A stretch of 10,149 bases of DNA from Desulfobacteraceae bacterium (lineage in GTDB: Bacteria; Desulfobacterota; Desulfobacteria; Desulfobacterales; Desulfatirhabdiaceae), in contig DAIEFO010000055.1 in the NCBI GenBank assembly GCA_027325475.1, positions 1-10,149 of the forward strand, written 5' to 3'. The position numbers were made by a program, and so were the translations under genes. Shown here piece after piece: positions 1 to 7,428 of this stretch. The notes under the pieces were generated by a model. It was not told where the DNA came from and did no database searches. It saw only the letters and a program-made list of their open reading frames with translations. Every line of letters begins with the position of its first letter. The first letter of the stretch is position 1.

Positions 1-3000
1 TGTGTGCATGGTGGGCAGTGCCACTTCCACAAGCGCCTGAAAATCGTCTTTAGCGCGAATGTCTCTGGAAAAAAGCCGCAGTAAAACGGTCTGATACAAT
101 TTCCGTTGCAGTTTGGTGGCGCCGCCCCAGCGTTCTGCCGAAAGGATGCGATGTCTGGGAATGGTCAGATATTTGCGGAGAAACTGCATTTCTCTGGGGT
201 ACATGATTTCCACCAGCGCTGCAATGCCGGAACGGTGACAGGTGGATGCCTCAGAGTCGTCTTCGAACAGCAGCAGCATGACGCCGTTGTGGTTGCCATC
301 CTTGTTTGGCGACAGCGCCGGAAAAAGCGTTCCACTGGCGCCGCCTTCTCCCGGAACAGGGATGGATTCCGGAATGCTTTCCATATCCCAGGTCATGATT
401 CCAGCGCGCTCCCATTTTTTTCGGGCACTGATCAGAGCGTTTTGACAGACCGGTTCCGGCGTCTGATGTTCGAGGACAGTGATATCGCGTCCGCTGTGGA
501 TGATGTTGCCTTCCGAATCTGTAATGGCAATCCGCATTTTAAGGTGATCCGGGAGTGCATCTTCAGACCAGGCTGATGCGGGAATATCCACGCCAAACCG
601 CTGATAAATGAAGCGACTGAGGGCATGGGCCAGCGTTCCATTGCCTTTGGGCATATTCCGGACAATGATATCCGCGCTTTGAGAAATCGGAACAAGCTGT
701 TTACGCCAGGTTTTGGGAAGCGCTTTAATCATGGCTTCAATTTTTTCACGAAAAAGCCCCGGAACCATCCAGTTCAAGGAATCTCTGGGAACCGCGGCGA
801 CGGCCTTCGACGGAATCTGTACGGTAAGCCCATCTTCGGGGCTGCCGGGCTTAAAATGATACAAACAGTCAAACAGGTGATTTCCGAGTTTCAACTGATC
901 CGGATACTGTGACAGTTCCTGCGGATCCGGGGTGTAGCGCAGGATATCTTCCTGCGTCATGCAGAGGCATTCCTGTCCGTGGTCTCTGAGAAATTTTTGA
1001 AAAGTACGAATATCGTAAATACTGTCCGGAATTCGCTGTCGATAAAATTCATACAGATCTTCTTCACCGATCAGGATATCTTTTCTTCGGATCCGGTTTT
1101 CCATATCCCGGATGTCATCTATCAAGTTCTGATTGTGGGTCATGAATGGAAACGGTTTCTGGATATCGCCTTCTACCAGCGCGCTTCGGATAAAAATGCC
1201 GGAGGCTTCCACCGGCTGGATGCGGCCAAAAGACACAGGACGCTGTGAAACGATGACCAGTCCGAAAAGGGTAACCTGTTCCAGCGCCACAACCTCTCCG
1301 CGGGATCGTTCCCAGTGAGACTGGCTGTGACTGTAACGGCACAGGGTTTTACCCAGTTCTTCCAGCCACTTTGGATCGATTGCAGCGACGATGCGGGCAA
1401 AAAGGCGCGAGGTTTCCACCATTTCCGCAGCAACAATCCAGTTTCCGGCTTTGTTGAAAAGACTGGAACCAGGGAAAATCATAACTTCCTTGTCTCGCGG
1501 AGCCTTGAACATATTTTTTTCTTTTTTCAAAGCGATATTGGATAAAAAACCGCTGACAATGGCGCGGTGGATGGCGCTATAACGATCTGAAAATGCGGAT
1601 TGGCCGGATCCGGACTTGGGGCGTTTGAATGCTTTTTGAGATGCTGCCTGTTCCAGCGCGGAGAAAAGGGCAGATGGCTTGCTTTCTGAAGACAGGCTCT
1701 CTATCGGTTGCGATACAGATGGAGAGGCTGAGGAGGAAGAAATCTGGGATATCGGGATAGACTCGTTCACTATTTCAGAAAGCTGAGCGTGAATATCCCG
1801 CCATTCGCGCATCCGTTTGAAAGACAAAAAATGCCGCGTACAGAATTTCCTCAGATGTGACGAATTTTTCCCTTCCGAAGAAATCTGATGATATTGATTC
1901 CAAATATTCAGAAGTCCGATAAAATCCGAAAATGGATCGCTGAAAACGCGGTGCATGGTATCTGCCTGCTGGGCCTTGTCCGCAGGCCGTTCTCGCGGGT
2001 CTTGAATACAGAGCGCGGCGGTGATGATCACAGATTCGGAGATACATCCTTCGATGCGAGACTGAAGCAGTATCCGGGACAGCCGGGGATCTATGGGTAT
2101 CCGGGACATAAGCCTGCCCTGTTGCGTCAGCGTAAAGCCGGTATCCGGGGATAACGGCGACGGTGCGGCGCTTTCCACCGGTTGGATGCCGTTTTCTGCC
2201 GGTTTCGGGCTGTCTTTTTTTACCTTCTTGATAGCCCCAAGCTCCACCAGCAGGTCCATGCCATCCCGGATACTTCGAGAATCGGGTTTGTCGATAAACG
2301 GAAAGTCTGCAACTGCTCCCAGCTTCAAGGCCATCATTTTGAGAATGACTTCCGCCAGGTTGGAGCGCAAAATTTCAGGACGCGTGTAAAGCGGACGCGA
2401 CAGGTAGTCTTCTTCAGAATAAAGCCGGATACACACGCCGTTTTCCACACGGCCGCATCGACCCTTTCTCTGGTCTGCGCTGCTGCGGCTGATGGGCATG
2501 ACCTGAAGGGATGTGGTGCGGGATCGCGGGGTATATCGGGAAATTCTGGCAAGCCCCGTATCCACAACGTATTTTATGCCTGGTATGGTGAGTGATGTTT
2601 CGGCAATATTGGTGGCCACAATGATTTTTCGGCCGATGGCCGGGGCAAATACTCTGGCCTGATCCGCCGCGGAAAGCCTCGCAAACAAAGGAAACGCCGT
2701 CACATTCGGATAACGGGCGCCTTCGATCATTTCACAGGTTTCCCGGATATCCTGCTCAGTTGGCATGAACACCAGGATGTCGCCCCGCGGCTCCCGTTTG
2801 CAAAGGTTGTGAAGGATACGGACGGCATGTTCCACCGGCGCCGGTTCTTCCGCTTCATCGGAAAGGGCAGGGGAATCCGCCGGTTGATACCGGACTTCGA
2901 CCGGATACATGCGGCCCGGAACTTCGATGATCGGCGCGTTGTCGAAATGGGCGCTGAATTTTTCCGTGTCCAGGGTGGCCGAGGAGATGATCAGCTTGAG

Positions 3001-3552
3001 GTTGCGCCGTTTCTGAAGGATGGTTTTTACAATACCGAGGATGAAATCAATGTTCAGACTTCTTTCATGAGCTTCATCCACAATCAGCGTGTCATACCGG
3101 TTTAACGACGGATCGCTCAAAGTTTCCGCCAGCAGGATACCATCCGTCATGATTCGGATAAGGGATTGGCGGCTGGTGCGGTCTGTAAAACGGATTTTAT
3201 ACCCGACGGTCTGGCCGAGCGGCTCGCCGAGTTCTTCAGCGATACGGCTGGCTACAGTCATGGCCGCGAGCCTTCGGGGCTGGGTGCAGCCGATAACGCC
3301 ATTGGCACCTCGGCCTGCTTCCAGACAGAATTTTGGTATCTGGGTGGTTTTTCCGGATCCGGTTTCTCCCGAGATAATCACAACCGGATAGTCGGCAATC
3401 GCCCGGATGATATCCGCTTTTTTCTCAATAATCGGCAGCGCCGGATCATATTTAATCTCAGAAACTTCCCTGCGATATTCTGGAAGATGCGCTGCCTTCC
3501 GGTATTTTCGGGAAAATGTCTGTGGACGCGGTTTGCAGCAAGTTGAGTTCAT
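1..3552 (-). CDS. hrpA: HrpA-type DEAH-box ATP-dependent RNA helicase, 3' end cut by the window
   Basis: ATP-driven RNA helicase of the DEAH/HrpA family; in E. coli HrpA acts on mRNA and has been linked to rescue of collided ribosomes. The frame stays open from the ATG at 3552 to base 1 (1184 codons). Visible motifs are I (GETGSGKTT, residues 62-70), Ia (TQPRR, 90-94), II (DEAH, 159-162), III (SAT, 191-193) and VI (QRKGRCGR, 361-368). The helicase core is followed by the HA2-like region and then the long HrpA C-terminal part, recognisable by 'ETSRLFARI' and 'SHWERSRGEVVALE', close to what I recall of E. coli HrpA. E. coli HrpA is about 1300 residues, so roughly 100-200 C-terminal residues probably lie outside. 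The N-terminus is shorter than in E. coli, with motif I at residue 62, and a Ser-rich stretch (about 605-650) looks inserted. ATG 3552 is the only plausible start before motif I, though no good Shine-Dalgarno precedes it. It is the third gene of the minus-strand unit, 52 nt after the rhlB-like gene. Confidence 0.95.
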   Translation of the reverse strand, partial: MNSTCCKPRPQTFSRKYRKAAHLPEYRREVSEIKYDPALPIIEKKADIIRAIADYPVVIISGETGSGKTTQIPKFCLEAGRGANGVIGCTQPRRLAAMTVASRIAEELGEPLGQTVGYKIRFTDRTSRQSLIRIMTDGILLAETLSDPSLNRYDTLIVDEAHERSLNIDFILGIVKTILQKRRNLKLIISSATLDTEKFSAHFDNAPIIEVPGRMYPVEVRYQPADSPALSDEAEEPAPVEHAVRILHNLCKREPRGDILVFMPTEQDIRETCEMIEGARYPNVTAFPLFARLSAADQARVFAPAIGRKIIVATNIAETSLTIPGIKYVVDTGLARISRYTPRSRTTSLQVMPISRSSADQRKGRCGRVENGVCIRLYSEEDYLSRPLYTRPEILRSNLAEVILKMMALKLGAVADFPFIDKPDSRSIRDGMDLLVELGAIKKVKKDSPKPAENGIQPVESAAPSPLSPDTGFTLTQQGRLMSRIPIDPRLSRILLQSRIEGCISESVIITAALCIQDPRERPADKAQQADTMHRVFSDPFSDFIGLLNIWNQYHQISSEGKNSSHLRKFCTRHFLSFKRMREWRDIHAQLSEIVNESIPISQISSSSASPSVSQPIESLSSESKPSALFSALEQAASQKAFKRPKSGSGQSAFSDRYSAIHRAIVSGFLSNIALKKEKNMFKAPRDKEVMIFPGSSLFNKAGNWIVAAEMVETSRLFARIVAAIDPKWLEELGKTLCRYSHSQSHWERSRGEVVALEQVTLFGLVIVSQRPVSFGRIQPVEASGIFIRSALVEGDIQKPFPFMTHNQNLIDDIRDMENRIRRKDILIGEEDLYEFYRQRIPDSIYDIRTFQKFLRDHGQECLCMTQEDILRYTPDPQELSQYPDQLKLGNHLFDCLYHFKPGSPEDGLTVQIPSKAVAAVPRDSLNWMVPGLFREKIEAMIKALPKTWRKQLVPISQSADIIVRNMPKGNGTLAHALSRFIYQRFGVDIPASAWSEDALPDHLKMRIAITDSEGNIIHSGRDITVLEHQTPEPVCQNALISARKKWERAGIMTWDMESIPESIPVPGEGGASGTLFPALSPNKDGNHNGVMLLLFEDDSEASTCHRSGIAALVEIMYPREMQFLRKYLTIPRHRILSAERWGGATKLQRKLYQTVLLRLFSRDIRAKDDFQALVEVALPTMHT

Positions 3553-3575
3553 GATTATAGAGATAGCAGTGAGGG

Positions 3576-3600
3576 CGTGCGGCGTTTGAGATGCCGCACG
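3576..3600 (-). promoter_or_regulatory. hairpin between the rhlB-like gene and hrpA
   Basis: A perfect 8-bp inverted repeat (CGTGCGGC at 3576-3583, GCCGCACG at 3593-3600) encloses a 9-nt loop. It sits 4 nt past the helicase stop codon and 23 nt before the hrpA ATG. On the minus strand no U-run follows, so it is a poor intrinsic terminator. It could be an mRNA processing or stability element, or an attenuator that lowers hrpA expression. The structure is seen in the sequence; the role is inferred. Confidence 0.45.
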
Positions 3601-3604
3601 ATGT

Positions 3605-5290
3605 TCATTCGCTGGCGCTGTTTTCTGGCGACGCACCCGAAGTACTGCCGGTTTCTGAAACCGATACAGAAACTTTCTTTTTACTGTACCGCCGCCGCCG
3701 GCGTTTCTTTTTAAGCGGAGATATTTCTGAAGAGGCTGCTAAAGGAGGTACCGGGACTGCTTCTGCAGAAATATTTTCAATTGAAACAGATTCAGGTTCG
3801 GCGGAAACAGGTGGCGCAGGGGCTTCTTCGGACATCTGAATATCATCGGCATCAGGTTCTGTATCATATGCCGAAACGGCAACGCCTCCGACAGGCCCCG
3901 GTCCAAATCCGAAAAAGGTTCCTGGAAAATAGTTTTCGGTACGTTCGAACATAAACTTGAAAGATGGCGCTTCCTTTTTATGTTCAATGCGTCTGGAAGT
4001 GGAAGTTGCAGGGCGCTGTTTTCTTACCGGTTTTCTGTTGCTATCTGTACTGTGGCGGCTTTTGGGAGCAGGACCGGCCTTGTCTTCCCGCAGCCAGTCC
4101 TCTTCCGGCCACACGACTGGAAGCTTACGATTGAGGAGAGCTTCCAGCGGTTCCAAGTGAAAAACATAGGTTTCGCAGGCAAAAGATATGGCTTTGCCGG
4201 TTTTTCCGGCCCTGGCGGTTCGACCGATACGATGGATATAATTTTCGGGATCCTGGGGAAGGTCGTAATTGATGACATGGCTGATATCCTCGACATGAAT
4301 GCCGCGTGAGGCCACATCCGTGGCGATCAGCATTTTGATTTTTCCTTCCTTGAACTGTTCCATCAATTTAAAACGTTTCTGCTGCGGGAGGTCGCCTGTG
4401 ATGCCTTCGGCCGGCCATCCATTGCCCTTGAGCTTATGGGTAAGCCATTCCACGCCGGATTTGGTATTGACGAAAATCAGTATCCGCTCCCAGGTTTCTC
4501 TTTCCAGAATTCCCAGCAGCAGCGACAGTTTCTGGTCGGAGCCCACATGAAAGAGGGATTGTTCGATACCATCCACCGCCACTTCTTCAGGAGTGACAGA
4601 AATAAATTCCGGGAGGTTCATGTATTCATAGGTCAGTTCCATCACCCGAAAGGACAGGGTCGCGGAAAACAAAAGCGTCTGCCGTTTGTCGTAACGGGGC
4701 AATTTCTGAAGGATAAAGCGCATATCCTTGGAAAAACCCATGTCCAGCAGGCGGTCCGCCTCATCAATGACTATAAGCTGGATGGCGCTGGTTTTGAAAA
4801 TGCCCTGCTTAAAAAAATCGATGATGCGTCCGGGGGTACAGATAACAACATCCACGCCATTTTTGAGTATGTCCGCCTGCTTCTGATAATCCACGCCACC
4901 AACGATCTGAGCGAATGTAAGGCCGGTATATTTTCCGATAACGCTGGCCTCTTCAAAAGTCTGAAGCGCCAGTTCACGGGTAGGCGATACAATCAGCGCC
5001 GACGGCCGTCCTGGCACCCTGCTTTCGTCTGTCAGCAGTCGGGTCAGTACCGTTACCAGAAAGGCAGCGGTTTTCCCGGTTCCGGTCTGGGCCTGGCCTG
5101 CTACATCTTTTCCAGACAATGACAGCGGCAGGGTTTGCGCCTGGATAGGACTGCAACAGATGAATCCTGCTTCTGTCAAGCCTTTCAAAACGGTATCAGG
5201 CAGGTTCAACTCATCAAAACGGGTTTGTGTGAGAAATCTGGGTTTGTCCGCCCGTATTTCAGATATTGACTCATCAAGTATGTCGGTCAT
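3605..5290 (-). CDS. rhlB: RhlB-like DEAD-box ATP-dependent RNA helicase with long charged C-terminal tail
   Basis: Cytoplasmic DEAD-box RNA helicase of 561 residues. Both RecA-like domains are complete: Q motif around Q50, motif I AQTGTGKT (67-74), PTRELA (103-108), TPGR (152-155), DEAD (176-179), SAT (209-211), ATD (323-325) and motif VI HRIGRTARAG (353-362). The stretch after motif VI (KAISFACETYVFHLEPLE) resembles RhlB more than RhlE, SrmB or DeaD. E. coli RhlB (about 420 residues) unwinds structured RNA for the RNase E/PNPase degradosome. Here a tail of about 160 residues follows the core: a basic, low-complexity part near 400-430, a Pro/Ala/Glu/Ser-rich acidic part (about 470-525), then an Arg/Lys block (KKKRRRRRRYSKKK) close to the end. 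The start is supported by GAAGGA at 5297-5302, 6 nt before the ATG. It lies 72 nt after the S1-type gene with no clear terminator between. The exact DEAD subfamily is less certain than the DEAD-box assignment. Confidence 0.93.
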   Translation of the reverse strand: MTDILDESISEIRADKPRFLTQTRFDELNLPDTVLKGLTEAGFICCSPIQAQTLPLSLSGKDVAGQAQTGTGKTAAFLVTVLTRLLTDESRVPGRPSALIVSPTRELALQTFEEASVIGKYTGLTFAQIVGGVDYQKQADILKNGVDVVICTPGRIIDFFKQGIFKTSAIQLIVIDEADRLLDMGFSKDMRFILQKLPRYDKRQTLLFSATLSFRVMELTYEYMNLPEFISVTPEEVAVDGIEQSLFHVGSDQKLSLLLGILERETWERILIFVNTKSGVEWLTHKLKGNGWPAEGITGDLPQQKRFKLMEQFKEGKIKMLIATDVASRGIHVEDISHVINYDLPQDPENYIHRIGRTARAGKTGKAISFACETYVFHLEPLEALLNRKLPVVWPEEDWLREDKAGPAPKSRHSTDSNRKPVRKQRPATSTSRRIEHKKEAPSFKFMFERTENYFPGTFFGFGPGPVGGVAVSAYDTEPDADDIQMSEEAPAPPVSAEPESVSIENISAEAVPVPPLAASSEISPLKKKRRRRRYSKKKVSVSVSETGSTSGASPENSASE

Positions 5291-5362
5291 TCAGTATCCT
5301 TCAATTAAAAATTGTTTATAGTCCGTCTATTGTTGACAGCTTTTCAGAGAATCTATCCAGAA

Positions 5363-6814
5363 TCATTTTTTCCGTTGAGTCCGGTTTAGAGCTTCCTGAA
5401 GTTTATCTCCCAGCGTGCCCATTGGCAGCGGTTGACGGGCTGGCGTGTATTGTTGCCAATTTCCATTTTCTGGAGTATCCATCCTCAGCGTGATGCTGCG
5501 TTCCTCCGGTTTGATGGTGTCAACGACAACGGTTAGCGCCCGGCCTGGTTTTAAAGATTCTACAGAAGCAGCCTGTTGGGATGATCTTATGGCAGAAATC
5601 GGCAGAATTCCTGTGATACCGGGTGACAAGGTGATGATGTGCCCCCATTTTTCTTTTTTTTGCAGAATGCCTTCCACGGATTGACCGGGTTTAAATTTTT
5701 CGGAGGCATCCATCCAGGGGTCGCCCTCCGCATCTTTAATGCTCAGGGATATACGCCGTTTTATCAGGTCGATTTCCTTGATCATTACATAAACTGTATC
5801 GCCTGTCGTCAGAAAATCTTCCACGCGGTTCACCCGCTTTGTATAACTGATTTCCGAGATATGCACCAGCCCCTCAATGCCAGGGGCGACTTCGACAAAA
5901 GCGCCGAAATGCGTCAGGCGGTTGACTTTACCTTTGACGCGGTCTCCGACATGAAACTTTTCGTGGACGCTTGCCCATGGATTATCCAGTGTCTGTTTGA
6001 CGGAAAGGGATATTTTGGGATCATCGCCGTCTCTGGGTTGAATGGCGGTAACCACCACTTGCAGCGTGTCATCGCTTGTCAGGACATCTTCAGGTTTTTC
6101 GATGTGCGACCAACTGATCTCGGAGATTGGCAGAAGTCCTGTCAAGCCGGGGACCAGCTCGATAAAAGCGCCGTAAGGCATGATTCTGGATATCTTTCCG
6201 ATACAGATTGCACCGACGGAAAGCGTTTTCAGAAAGTCCTGTTTCCGGGCATCCATGACCTGTTTCAACAGTTCGCGTCGGGAGACTACAATATTTTTAC
6301 CGTTTTCCTCAAATTGAAGTATCAGAAATTCATAGGTATTGCCAATAAAAACTTCCGAATTCTCCACATAAGATACGTCTATTTGACTAATGGGGCAAAA
6401 TGCGCGGATATGATTGATATCCACATGAAACCCGCCTTTGCATTGAGCGGTTACTTTTCCGCTGACGGGGATGGCATTATGAAAAGCATCTTTGAGCATT
6501 GAGGTGTCTGTGGCACCTGAAATAGACCTGGAAAGATGAATGACGTCTTCATCCGCGGAAACCACATAAAGTTCCAGCGTGTCGCCAACCCGATATGAAA
6601 ATTCTCCCTGTTCGTTCAGCAACTCGGATTTTACGGCGACGCCATCGGTCTGAGTTCCCGTGTCCAGAAACACCGTGTCCTTTTCTATGGAAATAATACG
6701 ACCGGACAGTCTATCTCCGCTGCGGATATCACGGGTGATTCTGGAGCTGTAGGATTCCACCAGCTCTGCAAAACTGGGCTCAGTGGCGGTTGTGGATGTG
6801 TCGTCTTCGGACAT
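5363..6814 (-). CDS. S1-domain RNA-binding protein, ribosomal protein S1-like, five S1 repeats
   Basis: Ribosomal protein S1-type protein of 483 residues that should bind single-stranded RNA. Five S1 (OB-fold) repeats follow an acidic N-terminus: about 33-98, 115-183, 201-275, 288-360 and 375-445. A short helical tail (TLGDKLQEALNRTQRKK) closes it. Repeat 2 has the GGFHVDINHIRAF...VVSRREL signature of E. coli S1 domain 2, and repeats 3 and 4 have the canonical YGAFIEL/FGAFVEV and GLLPISEIS/GLVHISEIS motifs. Repeat 5 is the most divergent. E. coli S1 has six repeats and about 557 residues, so this is either a shorter S1 or a paralogue beside a normal rpsA elsewhere; the window cannot decide. 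The frame is open up to an ATG at 6901, but the start at 6814 is preferred: it has AGGAG about 10 nt upstream, begins the conserved part, and lies downstream of the promoter at 6867-6895 that the longer form would span. It is the first gene of the minus-strand RNA unit. Confidence 0.92.
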   Translation of the reverse strand: MSEDDTSTTATEPSFAELVESYSSRITRDIRSGDRLSGRIISIEKDTVFLDTGTQTDGVAVKSELLNEQGEFSYRVGDTLELYVVSADEDVIHLSRSISGATDTSMLKDAFHNAIPVSGKVTAQCKGGFHVDINHIRAFCPISQIDVSYVENSEVFIGNTYEFLILQFEENGKNIVVSRRELLKQVMDARKQDFLKTLSVGAICIGKISRIMPYGAFIELVPGLTGLLPISEISWSHIEKPEDVLTSDDTLQVVVTAIQPRDGDDPKISLSVKQTLDNPWASVHEKFHVGDRVKGKVNRLTHFGAFVEVAPGIEGLVHISEISYTKRVNRVEDFLTTGDTVYVMIKEIDLIKRRISLSIKDAEGDPWMDASEKFKPGQSVEGILQKKEKWGHIITLSPGITGILPISAIRSSQQAASVESLKPGRALTVVVDTIKPEERSITLRMDTPENGNWQQYTPARQPLPMGTLGDKLQEALNRTQRKK

Positions 6815-6854
6815 TGTTTCAGATCTCCTGAAAAATAAAATGGACGCATAAAAT

Positions 6855-6868
6855 ATAAGTGAACTTAT
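6855..6868. promoter_or_regulatory. dyad ATAAGT-GA-ACTTAT over the S1-side start site, possible operator
   Basis: Two 6-bp arms (6855-6860 and 6863-6868) are separated by GA. The dyad overlaps the -10 box and the expected transcription start of the S1-type gene, where a bound repressor would block RNA polymerase. It is short and A+T-rich, so chance is a real alternative. Confidence 0.3.
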
Positions 6869-6895
6869 CATAACGCTTTTTGTCATTATGTGCAA
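6867..6895 (-). promoter_or_regulatory. sigma70-type promoter of the S1-rhlB-hrpA unit
   Basis: On the minus strand TTGCAC (6890-6895) is followed by a 17-nt spacer and TATGAT (6867-6872), close to the TTGACA-N17-TATAAT consensus. Transcription would start near 6860, leaving a leader of about 46 nt before the ATG at 6814. The position excludes the longer upstream start of the S1-type gene for transcripts from this promoter. Confidence 0.65.
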
Positions 6896-7104
6896 AAACA
6901 ATCCTCAAATGAAATGATGAATGACGACAGTAATATAAAAAATTTTAATCTTTGCGTTGCATCGTACGATAATTACGACAGGCAAAAAGACAGTTCACAG
7001 GATTGTGCGTTTTATCTTCAAATAAATATTTTTAAGCATTTTTTATGCCATGGCAATGCTGTTTGACAGTTGACTTATTATGAGGCTGTCATTTTTTGAA
7101 ATTT

Positions 7105-7132
7105 TTGTTTTTTGCGTTGACTTGAATATTAT
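7105..7132 (+). promoter_or_regulatory. candidate promoter of the atpZ-atpI-atpB-atpE genes
   Basis: TTGTTT (7105-7110), a 16-nt spacer and TATTAT (7127-7132) would start transcription near 7139, about 68 nt before atpZ. An alternative is TTGACA (7063-7068) with an 18-nt spacer and TGTCAT (7087-7092). A TTGACT at 7117-7122 lacks a good -10 box. The sequence does not decide between these. Confidence 0.3.
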
Positions 7133-7206
7133 CCTGTGTTAGTTGCAGGGAACTTTAACAACGGGAAGTTTACCATCTTCTCCTGATGACTGAGGTGCTC
7201 TTTTTC

Positions 7207-7425
7207 ATGGATCGAGAAACCAGACGAAATATAAGGGAACTGGCATATTACAGCAGTCTGGGGCTTTCAGTCGCTCTGTCCATATTTATAGGGCTTGCCG
7301 CAGGCGTTTATTTAGACGGATATTTTCAAACGTCGCCATGGCTGATGTTTTTGTTTCTTTGTCTGGGAATTGCCGCCGGATATCGCAATATTGCCTTGGC
7401 TATCCGGAAAAGCAGAAATTATTAG
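7207..7425 (+). CDS. atpZ: AtpZ/AtpI-family small membrane protein, F-type ATP synthase accessory
   Basis: Small protein of 72 residues from the family often encoded first in F-type ATP synthase operons; members are thought to help F0 assembly or carry Mg2+/Ca2+, but the role is not settled. A charged N-terminus (DRETRRNIRE) precedes two predicted membrane helices (about 14-36 and 44-61). Between them lies the family pattern G-x3-G-x2-LD followed by a Pro (G29, G33, L36, D37, P44). The ATG at 7186 in the same frame would add seven residues but has no ribosome site; the ATG at 7207 has GAGGTG at 7192-7197 with 9 nt spacing and gives the usual family length. It is followed 3 nt later by atpI. 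Confidence 0.85.
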   Translation: MDRETRRNIRELAYYSSLGLSVALSIFIGLAAGVYLDGYFQTSPWLMFLFLCLGIAAGYRNIALAIRKSRNY

Positions 7426-7428
7426 CAA

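Larger units (their letters stand above)
6815..7206. other. divergent intergenic region between the S1-type gene and the atp genes
   Basis: About 390 bases without a credible gene, visibly A+T-rich with several T and A runs. Besides the S1-side promoter and its overlapping dyad, it holds AGCATT/AATGCT arms (7035-7040 and 7055-7060), a perfect 10-bp palindrome TGCCATGGCA (7046-7055) and TGACAG-N16-CTGTCA (7064-7069 and 7086-7091). Promoter-like hexamers for the atp side lie at 7063-7132. No tRNA, riboswitch or conserved small-RNA fold was recognised. Confidence 0.8.

Noticed and set aside
4436..5122. Plus-strand open frame of 228 codons
   Set aside because: Antisense to the helicase core where all motifs are present on the minus strand; a mirror of its codon bias.
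5333..5338. TTGACA on the plus strand in the gap before the rhlB-like gene
   Set aside because: No -10 box at a proper distance and no plus-strand gene downstream.
5639..6502. Plus-strand open frame of 287 codons
   Set aside because: Lies antisense inside the S1-type gene, whose five repeats are clear; no ribosome site or recognisable domain.
7117..7122. TTGACT as the -35 box of the atp promoter
   Set aside because: The hexamers 15-18 nt downstream match the -10 consensus poorly.
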